Shown one piece after another: positions 59,231-64,000 of a stretch of 64,000 bases of DNA. How positions within the stretch are numbered: the first letter of the stretch is position 1; every line of letters begins with the position of its first letter. The stretch is from Thinopyrum elongatum (taxonomy: Eukaryota > Streptophyta > Magnoliopsida > Poales > Poaceae). The stretch lies in contig CM022301.1 in the NCBI GenBank assembly GCA_011799875.1, forward strand, positions 15,687,927-15,751,926. The letters are read 5' to 3'. The notes beneath the pieces were generated by a model that did not search any database, was not told the origin of the DNA, and saw nothing but the letters and a program-made list of their open reading frames with translations. The position numbers and the translations under genes were made by a program.

Positions 59231-59455
59231 NNNNNNNNNNNNNNNNNNNNNNNNNNNNNNNNNNNNNNNNNNNNNNNNNNNNNNNNNNNNNNNNNNNNNN
59301 NNNNNNNNNNNNNNNNNNNNNNNNNNNNNNNNNNNNNNNNNNNNNNNNNNNNNNNNNNNNNNNNNNNNNNNNNNNNNNNNNNNNNNNNNNNNNNNNNNNN
59401 NNNNNNNNNNNNNNNNNNNNNNNNNNNNNNNNNNNNNNNNNNNNNNNNNNNNNNN
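59231..59455. other. Assembly gap
   Basis: 225 N. Left of it is internal sequence of the D family, right of it LTR sequence, so their true distance is unknown. Any protein reading across it is meaningless. Confidence 1.
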
Positions 59456-60299
59456 TCGGAACACTTTCTGATCCATGATCAACATTGGAGCCGTGGACAC
59501 CCATATTGACCCCTATACCACACGAATAAATATTCGAGTGAACCTCCAGTTGTCGTGCTATTCCTGTTGCTTCGCGATATGTTACAAACACCCGAGGTGA
59601 GACTTATTGGCATCCCCATGGATCAACAACTTGTCCACTATGCCAGTTACCTCGTTACCGGTTTTGTTCTCTTTTCTCGTTCCCGTGTTCCGGCATCCCT
59701 GTGATCAAATCACATTGTGTCTGCCCAGACGATGGTGGATACCGTAACACCGAGAGGGCCCAGAGATATCTCTCCATCGTTGGAGGAGCAAATCCCAATC
59801 TTGAGCTATCAAGTCCCTTGTCATACTTTTCCATGAACTCGTAAGCCGTCGTAATAGCCACCCATTTACGGATGACGTTTAACAAACACCAAAGTTATGA
59901 ACCAAGCATGAATAAACTCGATACTCTCATGGTCTAAGGAATTATGCAATGTTAACTTTCTCTGTGTATTAACCATTAACATGTGACGAATGTATCTCAT
60001 AGCATAACATCAATTCGGGTCGATTCAACAAGTGTTCTCCTAACATTGTGCCCTCAAAGTTGCCAGCATAGTCATGCCCATGATCAGGAAACAGAACCAT
60101 CATGAACACTTGAGCTAGTCTTAGAGGCCGACTAGGAATACATTTTACCGTTATTACTCACACGTGCATATGTCTTCCTCCAAGCCTCGTGGTTATTGCA
60201 GACTCAAGAACCATAGCATTTATAGCATGGAACATAAACATAATTATGACATGGAGTAAACATAACATTTATTATTTCCTCTAGGGCATATCTCCTACA
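59456..60299 (-). repeat. Reverse-oriented LTR fragment (C/D family)
   Basis: Reverse complement of about the first 860 bp of the element D LTR; ends ggcatatctcctaca. Confidence 0.9.
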
Positions 60300-63200
60300 G
60301 ACTCCCACTTGCACTAGAGTCAATAATCTATTCAACACTAATGCACTTTACACCTATGGCATACGTGTAGTAAAAATGCTTCGCTTGTGGTATAGCCCAA
60401 TGTCCAATGGATCTGGCAACTTCAGTTCCGTGTGTATCTTCGCATCTCCTCGCATTTTCATGCTTTCACAAAATTTAATTTTGTGTGGACTTGGCTTTGT
60501 ATATATGTGAATCACTGGTCAAACCTTGATTCCTCAGACTGATCTATGGATCAACTATCTGCAATAGTGTCCCATTGACAATGCCATCTTGGAACCATAT
60601 ATACTAAGATCATGAATGAACTATATGATTCAACATCTTCTTTGTCGCTTCCAAAGTGTCAACATACTTAGCCATTTGTTATAGAATTCGCCACAGCAAC
60701 CTGTTTGGAATAATTTCCAACTTACCGTGCACCATATCGTGTATTACAAAAACCCTTAACTTAATCAAAAATCGCATGGAGATTGATGAAGACTGTATCG
60801 ATGTAATTACTTAAAAGAGCACTCATAATCTCTGCTTGCAAGAAAACATGTCATCAGTGCTACTTTAGTACTTAACGACATTTTTCACTGTTGTCCCATG
60901 ATTAGTACTTTGATCACTTTGGTACCATATACTCGCAACAGCTTGGGAGTATCGGACATATCTGGTTGTTTTACATACCAGGAATACATGATTAATACAA
61001 ACACAGAGTGTGTGGAATCTCCATCATGTATTTTGTTCATCAGTGTTTTGGGACACCGAGTCTGCAAAACTCTTTTCAGTGATTCGGCAAGAATCACTCC
61101 TTGGCGTTCTTATGCTAAACTGTTTTGCATCTTGTCAATATGTATTTGGCTTAGCCTATTAGGCAATTCAATCTCGTAGTAAATATGCCTAATATCAAGG
61201 CTATTTAGCCCAAGCACTTCATCGAAAAACTATTTCAATGAAGTCTAATTCGTGTCAAGAAATTTATATTATTTCCAATCAATAATGTGTCAAGCACACA
61301 AGGTTTTTAGAAATATTATTATGCTCGCACTACTTTTCTTGTAACCACAAGCATCTTTGTTATCCATTGATGAAATCAAACTCTTTTGACTATTTCATCA
61401 AAACAAAGATTTTAACTCCATTTTGCTCTCTTCTGTCCATTGCTGGAACTCTGAAGTTTGCATACTCACTAGCATCCTCTGGACCGACAAAATACCTTGG
61501 ACTGTATCACATGCAAGTCCTAGGTTGCATTTCCATCTCATGGAAATCCTTTGGTATCCATGTTTATATCTCGATTGAAATATGTATAATTGCTAGTTTA
61601 ACCCGAACCGACTTTAAGCATCGCTACAGAGAGCAATCTCGCCGTAGTCGATTCCTTGAATTTGTTATAAGCAACAAGTCGAGATTTATGGATAAAACAT
61701 TTTTATCCGTATCAGTTTATAGTTCCATTAATATTCGTTAGAACTCTAAGTCTTCCGAGGGTATATCAAGTATAATCTTGAATCATTTATGGAAACTATC
61801 TCGGATTATATGGCATTTAGCCAATTTCGGAGTCAGGGCCCATCAACGCTTCCTTGTGATCGGTATACTATTGCCTAGAACAAATATCTCGTTTGTGCAC
61901 CTGAGAGGTTTGCACGAGTTTTGCCTACGTGGTTCAGCTGCAAGTTCGACCGAAGTCCATACATCTCATGTAGAGGCTTCCGTATCAGTCGCAGTAGGAA
62001 ACTCTAGAATCACTTCCAAGGTCTCTTTCCCTTGACCTGATGACGAAGATACTGTTATCTACGAGCTGCACTGTCCTCCCACTCACCTTTTTGTAAGAAC
62101 CATTTTCTACAAAATCATACCGTTCTTTGTGGCAAACATTTTTGCCTTGGTAGTGAGGGAGGAATACCCAATAATTAGGAAAACCTACAACGTAGCACAT
62201 GTCTGATTTGGAATGGTTTGTAAATAGTTTACACAAGCCCCATATTCCAAATGTAAGAAAAGATATATCATGGTTGGTTGTACCATACCATGGAGTCATT
62301 TCAACAGATCTGATGGCGCTCTTTTCAGTGTAAAAGCCGCAGTCTCTAAAGCATTACTTAAAAGGGATAATTGCAAATTGATTTATGTCATCTTTGATCT
62401 TACCATGTCATAAATGGTTTGATTACATCTTCACGGATATTCCACTCACAATGGTGCTCCGGGAGGTGTAAGTGATGAAATTTTTCATAACTATCAGACA
62501 TTCGCTAAACTTGTAACTCAAATATTCCTTTCTGCAATCTAGTTTGCAGAAACATAATTTTCTTGTTACAATAATTTCTACTTCATTTTTTAAAACCTTA
62601 TGAATGATTTCAAAAGATCCAGACTTACGTCTCATCAGTAAATATCCATATCTACTTGAGTCATTTCTGAAGATAGATAAATCCACTACTAACAACATTT
62701 ATCAGACTACACATCAAAATGTATGACCACCAATAAGTTGTTGTCGTTCCTTATGGCCTATGAACGGTATTTCAGTCACTTCACTTTTCGGACGAAAGTT
62801 GCAAGTGTCAGATGATTCAAATCAAAGGACTCAAAAATCCATCATAATGGAATTTCTCCATGTGGGTTTCTCCAATGTGACCAAATGCAGTGCCACACTA
62901 TGTGGGATTCTTTTAGTCTTTCGACATTTAGCGTCAGTGTTATGGATGTATCCTATTACCATCAATATTCATAGCATAACATCCCATCCTTGATGGAAGC
63001 AGGCCTTATGTTATTCATGATACCGAACAACACCAATGTTCTTTATGAACAACCCTCTTGCAACAAACATTGTGCAATGGGCTAGAGGTATAAAACTCTA
63101 AAATGAATTATGAAAGTAAACACAAGAGTAATATATTTTATCAATTTCATAACATACATCTCATACATAATGAAAGTATGGCCCTTTGTTATTCATAACT

Positions 63201-63602
63201 CCGAACATCAAAAGTTCTCTTATGAACAACCTTCTTGCAAGATACTTTATGCAATGGGCTAGAGTGTATAAAACTCTAAATGAATAATAATGAAAATAAA
63301 TACTATGGTAATAACCGATGGAAGGTATAGTAACATTTACTATGCTCCTAGCGCGTATCTAAACCGCATTCCCGGCAAGTCTTTTAGGCCGTAGTAGTTT
63401 TGCATCGAATGAACGGAAAGCAACGAGCAGGTATTGTGGAGATCAACTTTTAATCACAATACCCAAGAATCATTGATTAACATGTTTAATCATAATTTCC
63501 AAGAACTATTTCTTTGACCAGCCTTCTATACATCAATAACTTGTATGACATTCATACATGAGCTGGATATTCCAGTCTTCTCTCTTTTTGCCTTTATACT
63601 TC
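60300..63602 (-). repeat. Second inverted copy of element D internal 50950-54312
   Basis: Starts gactcccacttgcactagag, the reversed polypurine tract, and runs to gcctttatacttc. About 3303 bases against 3364 forward, with many single-base losses. It carries the same LTR/internal break as 54774/54775, in reverse. Confidence 0.9.
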
Positions 63603-64000
63603 TAATAGCCACCCATTTACGGATGACGTTTAACAAACACCAAAGTTCATGAACCAAGCATGAATAAACTCGATACTCTCATGGTCTAAGGAATTATGCA
63701 AATGTTAACTTTCTCTGTGTTATTAACCATTAACATGTGACGAATGTATCTCATAGCATAACATCAATTCGGGTCGATTCAACACAAGTGTTCTCCTAAC
63801 ATTGTGCCCTCAAAGTTGCCAGCATAGTCATGCCCATGATCAGGAAACAGAACCATCAGCAACACTTGAGCTAGTCTTAGAGGCCAGACTAGGAAATACA
63901 TTTTACCGTTTATTACTCCACACGTGCATATGAGGTCTTCCTCCAAGCCTCGTGGTTATTGCAGACTCAAGAACATAGCATTTATAGCATGGAACATAAA
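63603..64000 (-). repeat. Reverse-oriented LTR fragment at window edge
   Basis: taatagccacccatttacgg onward is the reverse complement of the end of the truncated D LTR (about 54379-54774). It continues past the window. Confidence 0.88.

Noticed and set aside
59129..59591. Open frames of about 90-130 codons around 59.1-59.6 kb
   Set aside because: They run through the 225 N and are meaningless.
1..64000. tRNA or rRNA genes
   Set aside because: No tRNA cloverleaf with both internal promoter boxes and no conserved rRNA segment was recognised; primer-binding sites only resemble the 3' end complement of a tRNA.

Overview
The window is a 64-kb piece of a large, repeat-rich plant nuclear genome. 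The evidence is AT/GC-mosaic sequence, long nested LTR retrotransposons, CACTA and Mutator-type DNA transposons, and intron-containing genes with GT..AG sites. The Copia LTR types (beginning TGAAGGAAATATGCCC and TGTAGGAGATATGCCC) and the CACTA subterminal motif tatgccgacggc are, from memory, typical of Triticeae grasses (wheat, Aegilops, barley). Species cannot be told from the sequence alone, and I do not assign family names with certainty.

Layout. 1-2.3 kb: 5' part of an unrecognised proline-rich gene (minus) and an 805-bp poly(A) retroposon with a 14-bp target duplication. 2.3-6.4 kb: a minisatellite abutting a broken FAR1/MULE-type transposase gene (minus). 6.46-33.46 kb: one Copia element, B (minus, TSD CACAT), just upstream of that gene. 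B is split by Copia element A (plus, 7493-16101, TSD CCTTT, inside B's 3' LTR) and by Copia element C (minus, 17979-27529, TSD ATTCG, inside B's reverse transcriptase). 33.5-35.3 kb: the displaced 5' side of the FAR1/MULE region and a pseudogene fragment of a plant PNGase A-like protein, itself split by a 317-bp solo LTR/TRIM (TSD GGCTT). 35.6-44.5 kb: an apparent host-gene exon (minus) split by a ~1-kb Pack-MULE (9-bp TSD ATATTTGTT) that carries fragments of an LRR receptor kinase and an arabinogalactan-like peptide. That Pack-MULE is split in its left terminal repeat by a 7.65-kb CACTA element (TSD ACT) with a seven-exon TNPA-like gene. 44.5-46.9 kb: unassigned gene-like sequence. 46.9-64 kb: Copia element D (same family as C), followed by a partial direct repeat, an inversion, a 225-base gap of N and two further reverse-complement copies rich in single-base deletions. 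This last part is probably an unpolished or mis-joined assembly.

The relative order of events can be read from nesting: the FAR1/MULE gene and the host exon came first; B then entered beside the FAR1/MULE gene, and A and C entered B; the Pack-MULE entered the host exon and CACTA entered the Pack-MULE. A and B, although separate insertions, share several nonsense codons, so their source copy was probably already defective and moved with help supplied in trans. The two LTRs of B carry an insertion at the identical base, which points to sequence transfer between LTRs. No intact cellular gene was found, and I found no convincing new enzymatic or immune system. The most interesting items are evolutionary and structural: the Pack-MULE, the transposase-intron hairpin, the LTR-to-LTR transfer, the shared stops and the inverted terminal region.
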